From positions 49,628-113,627 of the forward strand of contig CALWLL010000021.1 in assembly GCA_944381555.1 (NCBI GenBank): a DNA stretch of 64,000 nucleotides, read 5' to 3'. How positions within the stretch are numbered: the first letter of the stretch is position 1; each line of letters opens with the position of its first letter. Below the pieces are notes generated by a model. The model had not been told where the DNA came from. It saw only the letters and a list, made by a program, of their open reading frames with translations, and ran no database searches. Made by a program: the position numbers and the translations under genes. Origin of the DNA: an uncultured Agathobacter sp. Lineage in GTDB: Bacteria > Bacillota > Clostridia > Lachnospirales > Lachnospiraceae. Of the stretch, positions 42,208-50,614 are shown one piece after another.

Positions 42208-42732
42208 CTACTTTCCTTCATAAACAACTACCGATGCAACATCATATTTTTCTAATACCTTGCGGCCTTCTAATCCTGCCAGTTCGATTAAGAAGATCAT
42301 TTTAACTACTTCACCGCCCAATTCCTCGATAAGCTCAGCCGCAGCTTTCATCGTTCCGCCTGTTGCAATAAGATCGTCCACTAGAACAACCTTCTGTCCC
42401 GGTTTTACAGCATCTTTGTGAATTTCGATGGTTGCAGAGCCATATTCTAAGTCATAGGTCTTAGAGATGGTTTCACAAGGAAGTTTCCCTGCCTTACGCA
42501 CCAGTACAAACGGCTTTTTCAACAGGTATGCCAGCGGCATCCCAAAAATAAAACCTCTTGATTCTGTTCCTGCAATTACATCACAGTCCACACCTTCTAA
42601 CAGCTTTGCCATCTCATTAACTGCTAACTGCAATCCGTCTGCATCCTGCAAAACACTGGTTACATCTCTAAAAATGATCCCTTTCTCCGGAAAATCCGGG
42701 ATGCTTCGTATATAATCTTCTACTTTTTTCAT
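42208..42732 (-). CDS. apt: Adenine phosphoribosyltransferase
   Basis: 174 residues. The enzyme salvages adenine to AMP using PRPP. The opening KVEDYIRSIPDFPEKGIIFR and the PRPP loop VVLVDDLIATGGTMKA are diagnostic. GGAGG lies 8 bases before ATG. It is the last gene of a minus-strand run from trmO and the HD protein; each has its own spacing of 40-80 bp. Confidence 0.95.
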   Translation of the reverse strand: MKKVEDYIRSIPDFPEKGIIFRDVTSVLQDADGLQLAVNEMAKLLEGVDCDVIAGTESRGFIFGMPLAYLLKKPFVLVRKAGKLPCETISKTYDLEYGSATIEIHKDAVKPGQKVVLVDDLIATGGTMKAAAELIEELGGEVVKMIFLIELAGLEGRKVLEKYDVASVVVYEGK

Positions 42733-42808
42733 TATTTGCCTCCATTATTATGCCATATCCGCACACACGGCTTACTCAGGTTATAGTATACCACTTTTAT
42801 GCCTAAAA

Positions 42809-43426
42809 TCACAATAGCGTATCTTTAATAATATGTCCTGCCTCTACATTTTTCTCAATCAGTTCTTCCCGGCTGTATTCCCACAAAACCTTGGAACCAT
42901 AGGGAGTTCTTTCGTTTCTTTTCAGAATCTGGGACAACAAAACCTCATGCTCCTCCCATGCTTTTCCATCTGTGGCATCATTTAACAGCATTGGCTGAAG
43001 ATTGTCCATTGTTCTTGCAAAGCGCGCCTCCTTCGTCTCTCCTGCCTCAAACTCATCCCACAGACAGCGTAGCTCCCCTGCCTGATCTTCCGGCAGCATT
43101 CCAAACAGACGGTTTGCGGCCGCCTCCTCTCTCTCATGCTGTGTTGCTTTTGCAGCAGCATCATAAGCATAGGTATCGCCTGCATCAATTTCTACTATAT
43201 CATGGATCAGAATCATGCGTATTGTTTTTAGCACATCAATCTCCTCATTGGCATACTCACTTAACAAAAAGGTCATAACCGCCATATGCCAGGCATGCTC
43301 CGCATCATTTTCTTTCCTCTGACCATCCGAAATATAAGTCTGACGAAAAATCTGTTTTTCTTTATCAATTTCCCTGATAAATGCCATCTGTTTTTTCAGC
43401 CGTTCCATATCCAATTTCATATTCAT
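42809..43426 (-). CDS. HD-domain phosphohydrolase (YfbR-like)
   Basis: 205 residues. HD motif residues are visible as AEHAWHMAVM, then ILIHDIVEIDAGDTYAYD. The arrangement resembles the YfbR group, which removes phosphate from deoxynucleoside monophosphates using a divalent metal. Being next to apt fits a role in nucleotide salvage, but specificity is inferred. GAGGAAGT precedes the first ATG; another ATG follows two codons later. Confidence 0.85.
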   Translation of the reverse strand: MNMKLDMERLKKQMAFIREIDKEKQIFRQTYISDGQRKENDAEHAWHMAVMTFLLSEYANEEIDVLKTIRMILIHDIVEIDAGDTYAYDAAAKATQHEREEAAANRLFGMLPEDQAGELRCLWDEFEAGETKEARFARTMDNLQPMLLNDATDGKAWEEHEVLLSQILKRNERTPYGSKVLWEYSREELIEKNVEAGHIIKDTLL

Positions 43427-43463
43427 ACTTCCTCATCTATTTCTACTTACGCTTCTTATAGTT

Positions 43464-44174
43464 TTATTTAATCTTCCTATAGTTCTTATCCGCTATTTTA
43501 ACCACGTCTTTTACCAGAAGAACATCCTCTTCCATAGTAAATCGGATGTCATACCCGCCGAATTTCATTCCATATACATAATCTGGTTTCTTGTTATACG
43601 CCGCTCTCGGGTCTTGTTCTAATAGCTCTTTTGCTGTTTTCCTCAACTCTTCCGGCAGTTTTACCAGATGCTCTTGCGGAAAAACCACAGCAATCTTATC
43701 TTCCTTATGCGCTTCTCCAAAACCGCCTCTTGCATAGGGATGGGAATCCGTATAAGGCAGATATGGCTTGATATCGTAAATCGGCGTTTCGTCTAACAAA
43801 TCCGCACCGGATACCAGAAGAATGGGGCCTTTGTCCGCATCATAACGAATATCGTCCAACTTCACGGAAGATAGTCCAATCCCGTTCGGCCTGTAAGGCG
43901 CTCTCGTTGCAAATACTCCCTTTTTAACCCTTCCTCCAAGCCTTGGCGGCGTTACAGTAAGTGCATATCCTTCTCGTTTTGCTTTTGAAAATTCAAAGAG
44001 CAGCCAGATATGTGAAAACTCTTCCAATCCGCGCACCGCATCCATCGTACGAAATTGCGGTTCAAATACAATCTCACCCCGAAGAGACGGCACTAGTCCG
44101 CTCTGTCTTGGAATCCCGAATTTATCAGGAAAATCTGTATGAATTCTGGCAATCACAACTAATTCTATACTCAT
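43464..44174 (-). CDS. trmO: tRNA N6-threonylcarbamoyladenosine-methyltransferase TrmO
   Basis: 236 residues of the TsaA/VirR family. Key parts are VVIARIHTDFPDKFGIPRQS, GLEEFSHIWLLFEF and RAPYRPNGIGLSSVKLDDI, with LLVSGADLLDETPIYDIKPY. TrmO adds a methyl group to t6A37 of certain tRNAs using SAM. The start has only a weak AAGGAT 14 bases upstream. It is divergent from the DUF2752 gene. Confidence 0.88.
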   Translation of the reverse strand: MSIELVVIARIHTDFPDKFGIPRQSGLVPSLRGEIVFEPQFRTMDAVRGLEEFSHIWLLFEFSKAKREGYALTVTPPRLGGRVKKGVFATRAPYRPNGIGLSSVKLDDIRYDADKGPILLVSGADLLDETPIYDIKPYLPYTDSHPYARGGFGEAHKEDKIAVVFPQEHLVKLPEELRKTAKELLEQDPRAAYNKKPDYVYGMKFGGYDIRFTMEEDVLLVKDVVKIADKNYRKIK

Positions 44175-44247
44175 TGTTTAAAAACATATCCTTCTCAATA
44201 CTATGTTTATTATAGCAAAATTCCTTTTCCTTTGCTACAATATCTCT

Positions 44248-44649
44248 ATGAACAGACGAAATATGAAAAAAATCTTATTATGGGCAGGTATTTTTATTCT
44301 TATAATGGCCTGCATGTACAAATGTCCATATGACTATATTTTGGGAATCTCCTGTCCCGGCTGCGGAATGACACGGGCTTTTTTGTCCCTGCTTTGTCTG
44401 GATTTTTCCAGCGCCTTTTATTATCATCCGCTGTTTCCTCTTGTAATTCTTACAGCACTCTATCTGATAGCAGAATATCTTGGAATATTTCGCCTAAAGC
44501 AATCCCACAAAAATATCTGCTGCCGGATTATTTGCGCGCTGTTTATTCTTGTTTATTTCATCCGCCTGTTTTCTGGCTCTGAAATAGTTTCTATTGATAT
44601 AAAAGATTCTATACTGGCAAAAATCATAAAATATTTAAGTCAATTATAA
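44248..44649 (+). CDS. DUF2752 small membrane protein
   Basis: 133 residues from MNRRNMKKILLWAGIF. DUF2752 proteins carry the CPGCGMTRAF motif seen here after the first helix (ISCPGCGMTRAFLSLL). About three to four membrane helices are predicted by eye. Function unknown. The ATG at 44248 lies 7 bases after a TACAAT -10 box (44236-44241), and no ribosome-binding site is visible, so the mRNA might be leaderless; the next ATG, five codons later, is another choice. Confidence 0.75.
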   Translation: MNRRNMKKILLWAGIFILIMACMYKCPYDYILGISCPGCGMTRAFLSLLCLDFSSAFYYHPLFPLVILTALYLIAEYLGIFRLKQSHKNICCRIICALFILVYFIRLFSGSEIVSIDIKDSILAKIIKYLSQL

Positions 44650-44652
44650 CAT

Positions 44653-44699
44653 AAAAAGGGAAGAACATCCCACACAATAGGATATGTCTTCCCTTTTAT
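44653..44699. terminator. Bidirectional terminator
   Basis: AAAAAGGGAAGAACATCC pairs with GGATATGTCTTCCCTTTT over about 16 bp with small bulges. It lies between DUF2752 (+) and DUF4234 (-) genes. Confidence 0.8.
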
Positions 44700-44716
44700 T
44701 GTTCCCTTCCAATTAG

Positions 44717-45118
44717 TTAGTTTCCTCTTGTATTAAAATCTGCATTGATTGCATTCATTGTCTTACAAAGTTTATGCAGATAAATAAATGGTCCCACAAT
44801 AATCAGCGAACCAAGAATTGCCCACAGCCAGTATGTAGTTGCACCAAAATCAGTAGCAATCCCTCTTGCACGGGCTTCCTCGCCGATACGCTCTGAAATC
44901 CTATGGAACCATACCAACGAACCGATACCACAAGTGATAGGAGAAATAACAAAAAACAGCAGACAATAATGCATTGTCTTCTTTCCGTCTCTCCTTGAAG
45001 CCACCATGTTAATATCCTCTCCAACTGTGGAATAAAACCAGATACCATAAATTCCACATGTTACAAAAGAAAGCAGAATGGTTTTAAGCATTTCACGATT
45101 TGTTCTTAATTGTAACAT
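44717..45118 (-). CDS. DUF4234 small membrane protein
   Basis: 133 residues with three to four hydrophobic segments. The pattern LKTILLSFVTCGIYGIWFY and WFHRISERIGEEARARGIA is typical of DUF4234, a widespread family without set function. AAGGTG precedes ATG. It is a single gene. Confidence 0.8.
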   Translation of the reverse strand: MLQLRTNREMLKTILLSFVTCGIYGIWFYSTVGEDINMVASRRDGKKTMHYCLLFFVISPITCGIGSLVWFHRISERIGEEARARGIATDFGATTYWLWAILGSLIIVGPFIYLHKLCKTMNAINADFNTRGN

Positions 45119-45183
45119 AACTAAACACCTTATCCTTTCTATAAAGATATAAAAATTCTAACATTACCATATAGAAAATTCAA

Positions 45184-46365
45184 CTATTTTACCTCATTAT
45201 CTTCTTGCTTTTCCAGCGGTTCCTTTTTCTCTTCCACTACCTCTGCCTGTGGATTACGCCTTGCAATATCTTCCCGGATCAGACGGTATCCTGCCGCAAA
45301 CAAAGGCACTGCTATCAGCATACCTCCGATACCTAACACTCCGCCGCCTACCGTAATGGCTGTTAATACCCATATTCCCGGAAGTCCGATAGACTTTCCG
45401 ACAACCCTCGGATATACCAGATTTCCTTCCAGTTGTTGAAGAATGATAATGAATATTAGGAATTTTATTGCCGCAAACGATTCTGTAGCCAGCATTAGAA
45501 CTGCGCCGACGCCTGCGCCGATATACGCGCCGGCAATTGGAATTAACGCTGTAAATCCAATGAATACACCTATCATAACCGCATATGGGAGCTGAAGAAT
45601 CGTCATTCCTATGATGCAGAGCAATCCAAGAATGAAAGCCTCTGTAACCTGTCCAACGATAAAGCTGTGAAAACTCTCATTTAATACCTCAACAATATAA
45701 AATATCTTATCTGCCTTCTTTGGAATATAAGTAACAATCATCTGCTTTAGCTGAGCGCCCAGCTTCTCCTTATCCGTCAACACATAAATAGAGAAAATCA
45801 GACCAATCACAGTGCTTACAATCACAGTTACCACGTTCGTGATTGCTGTAACAATCGATCCTACCGCTCCACCAAATCCATTCAAAACGGATGTAATGAG
45901 GGATTCAATTTTGGTTGAAACAGATGACCAATCTATCCCTTCTGTTAAATATGGAAAATAATGCATCAGTTGTTCCTCTCCGACGAACTCTACGATATTT
46001 TCCACAACATCAGGTACCATACCGATAAAGAAAGCAATGCAATTGATCAGCTCAGGAAGAATCATATTCACCATAAACAAGATCATTCCTATCAGACTCA
46101 AAAAAGCAAATACTATACAGACAATCCGTTTTACCCTTTTGGCAACCACAACCTTAAATAATCTGTCATACCATCTTTCATAAAAATTCATAAGAATATT
46201 GATCACATATGCCATTACGCAGCCGATTAAAAGCGGAAGCGCAGCATCCAGTCCCAATATAATTATTTTCTCAATATTTTCCCAATATCTTACCGCTAAA
46301 AATAACAGGAACAGCCCCGCTATCAGCCATGTAATTTTCTTTAATTCCTTACTCATTTCTTTCAT
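45184..46365 (-). CDS. AI-2E/PerM-family permease
   Basis: 393 residues with about eight membrane helices. Typical parts are the N-terminal pair of helices (FLLFLAVRYWENIEKI, AALPLLIGCVMAYVINILMN) and the C-terminal FTALIPIAGAYIGAGVGAVL and IILQQLEGNLVYPRVVGKSI followed by GLPGIWV. Members include putative autoinducer-2 exporters and Na+/H+ antiporters, so the name does not fix function. The tail is acidic and lysine-rich. It starts 5 bp after the HAD gene stop. Confidence 0.88.
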   Translation of the reverse strand: MKEMSKELKKITWLIAGLFLLFLAVRYWENIEKIIILGLDAALPLLIGCVMAYVINILMNFYERWYDRLFKVVVAKRVKRIVCIVFAFLSLIGMILFMVNMILPELINCIAFFIGMVPDVVENIVEFVGEEQLMHYFPYLTEGIDWSSVSTKIESLITSVLNGFGGAVGSIVTAITNVVTVIVSTVIGLIFSIYVLTDKEKLGAQLKQMIVTYIPKKADKIFYIVEVLNESFHSFIVGQVTEAFILGLLCIIGMTILQLPYAVMIGVFIGFTALIPIAGAYIGAGVGAVLMLATESFAAIKFLIFIIILQQLEGNLVYPRVVGKSIGLPGIWVLTAITVGGGVLGIGGMLIAVPLFAAGYRLIREDIARRNPQAEVVEEKKEPLEKQEDNEVK

Positions 46366-46370
46366 GCTGT

Positions 46371-47207
46371 TTATACTCCAAGATTCGTTTCAAATTCTTT
46401 TATCAGCTTTGCCTGATATTCTGCATCAAAGGTTCCGTTTAAAAACTTCGGAAATGCTTCATGTAAAAGTCTGTTCCAGCTTTCACCTTCTTTTCCGACA
46501 AGAACCGGATAATACCATACCCCATTCTTCACAGCAGCGTCATAATCTCCGGGCGCATCCCCCACCATGAGAATCTTATCTGTCTCATATCCCTTTTTCA
46601 TCATTTCACGGATACAATATGCTTTTGAACCGGCTTCCTGACACAGAAGCACGCGACAATTTTCTTTAAGGTTATGTCTGGTCCATTCTGCTTCTACTGC
46701 TTCTGCGTTTGCAGAAGATACTACAGCAAGGTCAGCCGTTTTGCACATTTCGTCCATAGCAGCTTTTACATTCTCAAATGGTTTGTCTTCTGTGGGAATA
46801 TGATTGATTGCCCGATTGGTACGGACACTCCACAGCAGCGCTTTTTCGATACATTCACTGCTGCTTTTCTGCGTAAGTGCCATTAGTGCCGGATTCGACA
46901 GTTCTTTTGCCTCGTTTGTCCATGCCACAAACTCCTCTAATCCCTCAAAATGACATCCTCTGCTCTCCATTTCAGCCAAAGCCATTGCAAGCCCCTTAAA
47001 ACGATTGATTCCTCTTGTAATGGAATACAAGTTTATATCTAACCATAATTTCATACATTCGTCATATCTGTCCTCTAAGCCATAGGTATAAATCCATTGT
47101 GGGCCAAAGCATTCCCTGTGTTTTACTTCCATAGTATCCATTGCGCACCCATCACTGTCAATACATACTATATATTCGCTCTGTTTTACAAAATCAAAAT
47201 AGCCCAT
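46371..47207 (-). CDS. HAD-superfamily hydrolase
   Basis: 278 residues from MGYFDFVKQSEYIVCIDSDG, with GGAAGGGAAA directly upstream. HAD motif I is DSDGCAMDT (the aspartates act as nucleophile and acid/base), motif II is AVVSSANAEAV, and motif IV is LMVGDAPGDYDAAVKNG. Most such enzymes dephosphorylate small metabolites. Substrate unknown. It forms a likely operon with the AI-2E permease. Confidence 0.85.
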   Translation of the reverse strand: MGYFDFVKQSEYIVCIDSDGCAMDTMEVKHRECFGPQWIYTYGLEDRYDECMKLWLDINLYSITRGINRFKGLAMALAEMESRGCHFEGLEEFVAWTNEAKELSNPALMALTQKSSSECIEKALLWSVRTNRAINHIPTEDKPFENVKAAMDEMCKTADLAVVSSANAEAVEAEWTRHNLKENCRVLLCQEAGSKAYCIREMMKKGYETDKILMVGDAPGDYDAAVKNGVWYYPVLVGKEGESWNRLLHEAFPKFLNGTFDAEYQAKLIKEFETNLGV

Positions 47208-47272
47208 TTTCCCTTCCTTTCTCTCATATAGATTATACCAGATTTCTGACATTCATATTGTAAATTTTACCA

Positions 47273-47316
47273 TTGAAATACCCATGATTCAAGGATATAA
47301 TTGTCTTAAAACAATT
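47273..47316 (+). promoter_or_regulatory. gntR promoter with inverted-repeat operator
   Basis: TTGAAA (47273-47278) and TATAAT (47296-47301) are 17 bp apart. AATTGTCTTAAAACAATT (47299-47316) is an inverted repeat with 6-bp arms that overlaps the -10 and start site, so the regulator probably represses itself. Confidence 0.55.
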
Positions 47317-47348
47317 TTACTATAAGAAAACAAGAGGTAACTGAACCA

Positions 47349-48041
47349 ATGGCATACAAACACACCGCCACATCAGATGGCGTTTATGCAGAATTAAAAG
47401 AACAAATCCTACATTTGGAGCTTTCGCCCGGCTCTTCCATCAGCGAGATCGAAACCGCTGAAAAATACAACATAAGCCGCACTCCTGTCCGGGATGCATT
47501 TAAACGTCTGGAACGCGAAAATCTTTTGGAAATCCGTCCCCATATTGGCACATTTGTTTCTCTTATCGATCTGAATGCAGTAGCCGATGTTTTATACACC
47601 CGTGAAGTATTAGAATATGCTGTATTATGCGGTTTATCCCGGTTATACGATAAATCACAGGATTTGCGCATCCGTCTCCTCCTTCAGCAGCAGAAGACAT
47701 TATTAGAATCTGATTTGGACATTCAGGAATTGAGCCGTGCTTTTATCAAATGTGATAATGAATTCCATTCTGCTCTTTTTGATGCTGCCGGCAAAAAAAA
47801 TATTACCAGTTTTTTATCCTCTATTAATTGTCAGTATGAACGTTTCCGCACATTTATAAACTTCTCCGGCAAAGATGATTTAAAAAAATTATACGAAGCC
47901 CACATCCGGATTTGGGAATGTGTTATTAACAAGGACCTTGTAACCTTAAAGGATTGTTTGAACCACCACCTGTATGACGGTTTCAGTGCCAGCAGCGATA
48001 TTGTAAGCAAATTCCCGGAATATTTCAAAGAAATCCGCTAA
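47349..48041 (+). CDS. GntR-family regulator, FCD (FadR) type
   Basis: 230 residues. The N-terminal winged helix reads ISEIETAEKYNISRTPVRDA followed by FKRLERENLLEIRPHIG. The C-terminal FCD helical domain (about 75-225) has CDNEFHSALFDAAGKKNI, with the His/Asp residues that hold a metal and bind an acid ligand. FCD regulators usually sense organic acids or sugar acids. No target gene lies next to it. AGAGGT precedes ATG. Confidence 0.9.
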   Translation: MAYKHTATSDGVYAELKEQILHLELSPGSSISEIETAEKYNISRTPVRDAFKRLERENLLEIRPHIGTFVSLIDLNAVADVLYTREVLEYAVLCGLSRLYDKSQDLRIRLLLQQQKTLLESDLDIQELSRAFIKCDNEFHSALFDAAGKKNITSFLSSINCQYERFRTFINFSGKDDLKKLYEAHIRIWECVINKDLVTLKDCLNHHLYDGFSASSDIVSKFPEYFKEIR

Positions 48042-48045
48042 AAAC

Positions 48046-48140
48046 AAAGTGTGCGCTTGACGCATACTTTCGCGCCCGAGCGGTATCGCAAAGCGATTAT
48101 TTCCTTTCCGCGAGGTGCGCATCTTTCGCAGAGCGTTTTT
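48046..48140. repeat. G+C-rich structured intergenic element
   Basis: Directly after the gntR stop, AAAGTGTGCG (48046-48055) pairs with CGCATACTTT (48061-48070) with one mismatch. It is followed by small hairpins such as ATCGCAAAGCGAT and several CGCG-rich blocks up to 48135. Base composition is clearly more G+C-rich than its surroundings, while the minus strand is open for about 40 codons (MRTSRKGNNRFAIPLGRES). It resembles dispersed intergenic repeats; a copy number cannot be checked here. Confidence 0.35.
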
Positions 48141-48204
48141 CATATCATAGGAAAGTAAATTTCTTTCACACGTTAATGTATCACGGTCTTTCCTATAATA
48201 AAAC

Positions 48205-48236
48205 AAAGGAGTGCCACAAAAGGCACTCCTTTATAA
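48205..48236. terminator. Terminator
   Basis: AAAGGAGTGCC pairs perfectly with GGCACTCCTTT around a 6-nt loop. It sits at the stop of the LTA-synthase-like gene (-) and after gntR (+), so it can act both ways. Confidence 0.8.
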
Positions 48237-50318
48237 TTATTCGGTTGTTTCCGGTTCCTCAATTACATATTGGCTTACGATATTCTGGAAATCTTCATTT
48301 AACATTCCCTTAGAATATTTAAACATCGCATTTACATAAGCCTTCATAGAATCCATATATTCCTCAGTTATCTCCGCGCCCGTCCGGGAAGTAACCTTTT
48401 TGCTTCCGGCATCATAAATGACATCATCTGTAATAAAACTCTTATCCTTAAAAATAACTAAAGATGGGGAATCCGATAACATATCTCTTCCCGCAAACAA
48501 TCTGGAATCATATTCAAATCCAAAAAGATTCAAAAGTGTCGGAAGAATATCCATAGCGCTGCAGGTCTTCTCAACGTTAATCGTTTCCATTGCGCTATTC
48601 CACATGATCAGACAGTTCTCCTGAAGAGCAATCTCATCCATTTCCCGGCCTGTAAACGCCTCTATTTCATCCTTTTCATTTGCCAGACCATATGGGCGAT
48701 GGTCCGCACTGAGTACAATTACTGTTGTATCCAGTTTTCCGGCCTTTTCCAGCTCCTCTAACAGATACGCCATCGCTTTTTCCAATTCCAGATTACAAGC
48801 AATATATGCCTTCATCTGCTCTGAGCAGTCCAGATGTTCTACTGCGGATTTATTCTTATATGACATCGCATTACCTGTCCATGAATAAGATGCATGTCCG
48901 GACATCGTCATATAATATGCATGAAAACGTTCCTGGCTGATATATTCCGGAAGCGTAGCCACCATCAGTTCATAATCGGAGTTTGGCCATGAGCTTGCAC
49001 CCTCCATATCAAAAATCCAGTCTCCGTATTCGCTTTTGCTGCAGCTTCCCAATTTAGCCGCTTTAAACTGATATCCAAGGTTCGGATGCGTCTTATATCT
49101 GTAATAATAAGATAACGAATTACTGTGATATGCATAGCTGTTTACCCCCTCTTCGGCAAAGTAAGCAGCCAATGAATACGGGTAGGTGTTCGGGTCTGAA
49201 AATTTGGATTTGCTCTGTATACCTGCGGAACGTCTCATACTATGCTGACCATCCGGAATCTGCCCGATGAGATTTACATACTCACCGTCTGTAGTACTGG
49301 TATTCCATGACTGGACATAATAATCCTTTACTACGATTCCGCTGTTTATCATCTTATACAGCGTCGGCGTCAATTCTTCGCTGACTGCGTGATGCGAAAA
49401 TCCCTCTGCCGTCAGATAAATCAAATTGTAGCCTTCAAATATTCCTGTATATTCATTCTTGTTGCTCGGAGTCATGGCCTGTAGCATTTCTGCAAGTTCA
49501 ACAATATCCTCGTCGTCATTGCCCAATAATGCATCGAAGTCAATATTTAACACATTCGGGGAACGGTCAATCACAGGCCCTGTCTCTGTTTCCGTGTCGT
49601 TCTCTCCGCCGGTATTTCCGGTATTGCTATTATTTTCTGTTTCATCAGCGGGAGGGAAGGCACCTGCCCAGTCATCAATATCCCCTTCATATTCGCCGAA
49701 TAAATCCCCCATAAACTGACGGCTGTACAGCGGCAACATTCCATAGTCCTTTGCCAGATCTTCCGGCGAATGCATTCCCTGATATTCCTCATAGAACTCG
49801 CTCTTCGTAAGAAACCCCGCCACGATGAACAATGCCGTCAGAGAAATTCCCGCAATTGCAATCACCATACTCTCTATGTACGCACTGGTACGGTATTTCT
49901 TCATCCTTATAATATTCTTATGCATCAGTAGCCCTGCTGCTGCAAAAGGAACCGCCATAAACAGAATCGGAAGAATACTTCTTACAATTCCATCCAATGC
50001 AACCGACCAGAAATCCGTAAGTGCATCCCCGCCTGTGGTTACTGCCGTTTCAATCAGCATCGGCATTTTAAATATGTTAAAATATACCACCTGAACTACA
50101 TACAGTAAAAAATTGAATACCATAAGTATCCATGCAATAATCTTATTATAATTCCGTTTTCTGAAAAGTCCCACCAGACATGTCTCCACAGCCGCCAGCG
50201 CAACTGTTGTAGAAATTACCATTAACGGATTAATTCCAACAAACCCATAGACAAACAGATGGTAAATCCCTTCTAAATATAATAACGAGATTAGAAAAAA
50301 ATAGAAATTCTTATGCAT
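48237..50318 (-). CDS. LTA-synthase-like membrane sulfatase-fold protein
   Basis: 693 residues. Five membrane helices (within about 1-175) precede a linker and an extracellular sulfatase-fold domain. The catalytic Thr342 lies in WNTSTTDGEYVNL, matching the Thr nucleophile of LtaS. Other metal-site parts are YLTAEGFSHHAVS (Glu305) and VLSADHRPYGL. LtaS enzymes add glycerol phosphate from phosphatidylglycerol to a lipid anchor. An Asn/Thr/Glu-rich spacer (about 225-255) is unusual. AAGGAG precedes ATG. It is a single gene ended by a strong hairpin. Confidence 0.88.
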   Translation of the reverse strand: MHKNFYFFLISLLYLEGIYHLFVYGFVGINPLMVISTTVALAAVETCLVGLFRKRNYNKIIAWILMVFNFLLYVVQVVYFNIFKMPMLIETAVTTGGDALTDFWSVALDGIVRSILPILFMAVPFAAAGLLMHKNIIRMKKYRTSAYIESMVIAIAGISLTALFIVAGFLTKSEFYEEYQGMHSPEDLAKDYGMLPLYSRQFMGDLFGEYEGDIDDWAGAFPPADETENNSNTGNTGGENDTETETGPVIDRSPNVLNIDFDALLGNDDEDIVELAEMLQAMTPSNKNEYTGIFEGYNLIYLTAEGFSHHAVSEELTPTLYKMINSGIVVKDYYVQSWNTSTTDGEYVNLIGQIPDGQHSMRRSAGIQSKSKFSDPNTYPYSLAAYFAEEGVNSYAYHSNSLSYYYRYKTHPNLGYQFKAAKLGSCSKSEYGDWIFDMEGASSWPNSDYELMVATLPEYISQERFHAYYMTMSGHASYSWTGNAMSYKNKSAVEHLDCSEQMKAYIACNLELEKAMAYLLEELEKAGKLDTTVIVLSADHRPYGLANEKDEIEAFTGREMDEIALQENCLIMWNSAMETINVEKTCSAMDILPTLLNLFGFEYDSRLFAGRDMLSDSPSLVIFKDKSFITDDVIYDAGSKKVTSRTGAEITEEYMDSMKAYVNAMFKYSKGMLNEDFQNIVSQYVIEEPETTE

Positions 50319-50485
50319 ACCTTTTACTCCTTGTTTTTATACGCATAATTTGTCATATTAAAGCATATAATAACACAATCCGACAAAATATACCACAAAA
50401 ATCTCACGTTTTAATCTTAAGATTTTTTTAAAATGAAGCAGAAGTCTTCCCTGCAAAAACTCTTCTGCATATCATAATTGCATTA

Positions 50486-50514
50486 TTGACATCATTTACG
50501 AATTCTGCTATTCT
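50486..50514 (+). promoter_or_regulatory. Promoter of the DUF1846 gene
   Basis: TTGACA (50486-50491) and TATTCT (50509-50514) are 17 bp apart, giving a leader of about 95 nt. The rest of the 50319-50614 gap is A+T-rich; a GCAGAAG/CTTCTGC hairpin around 50440-50470 is the only other structure seen. Confidence 0.55.
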
Positions 50515-50614
50515 CGTTTCAGAAGATATCGCACGCATATTACCATTCTTTCGTTTGGTGCTGCGGTGTCTTTATTTGTTTTGTTAACACAATGTTTTAT
50601 AAAAGAGGCAGATT

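Noticed and set aside
47946-48206. 86-codon minus-strand frame over the end of gntR
   Set aside because: Half of it is antisense to a clear FCD-domain gene, and the rest lies in the G+C-rich element. The intergenic element is reported instead.
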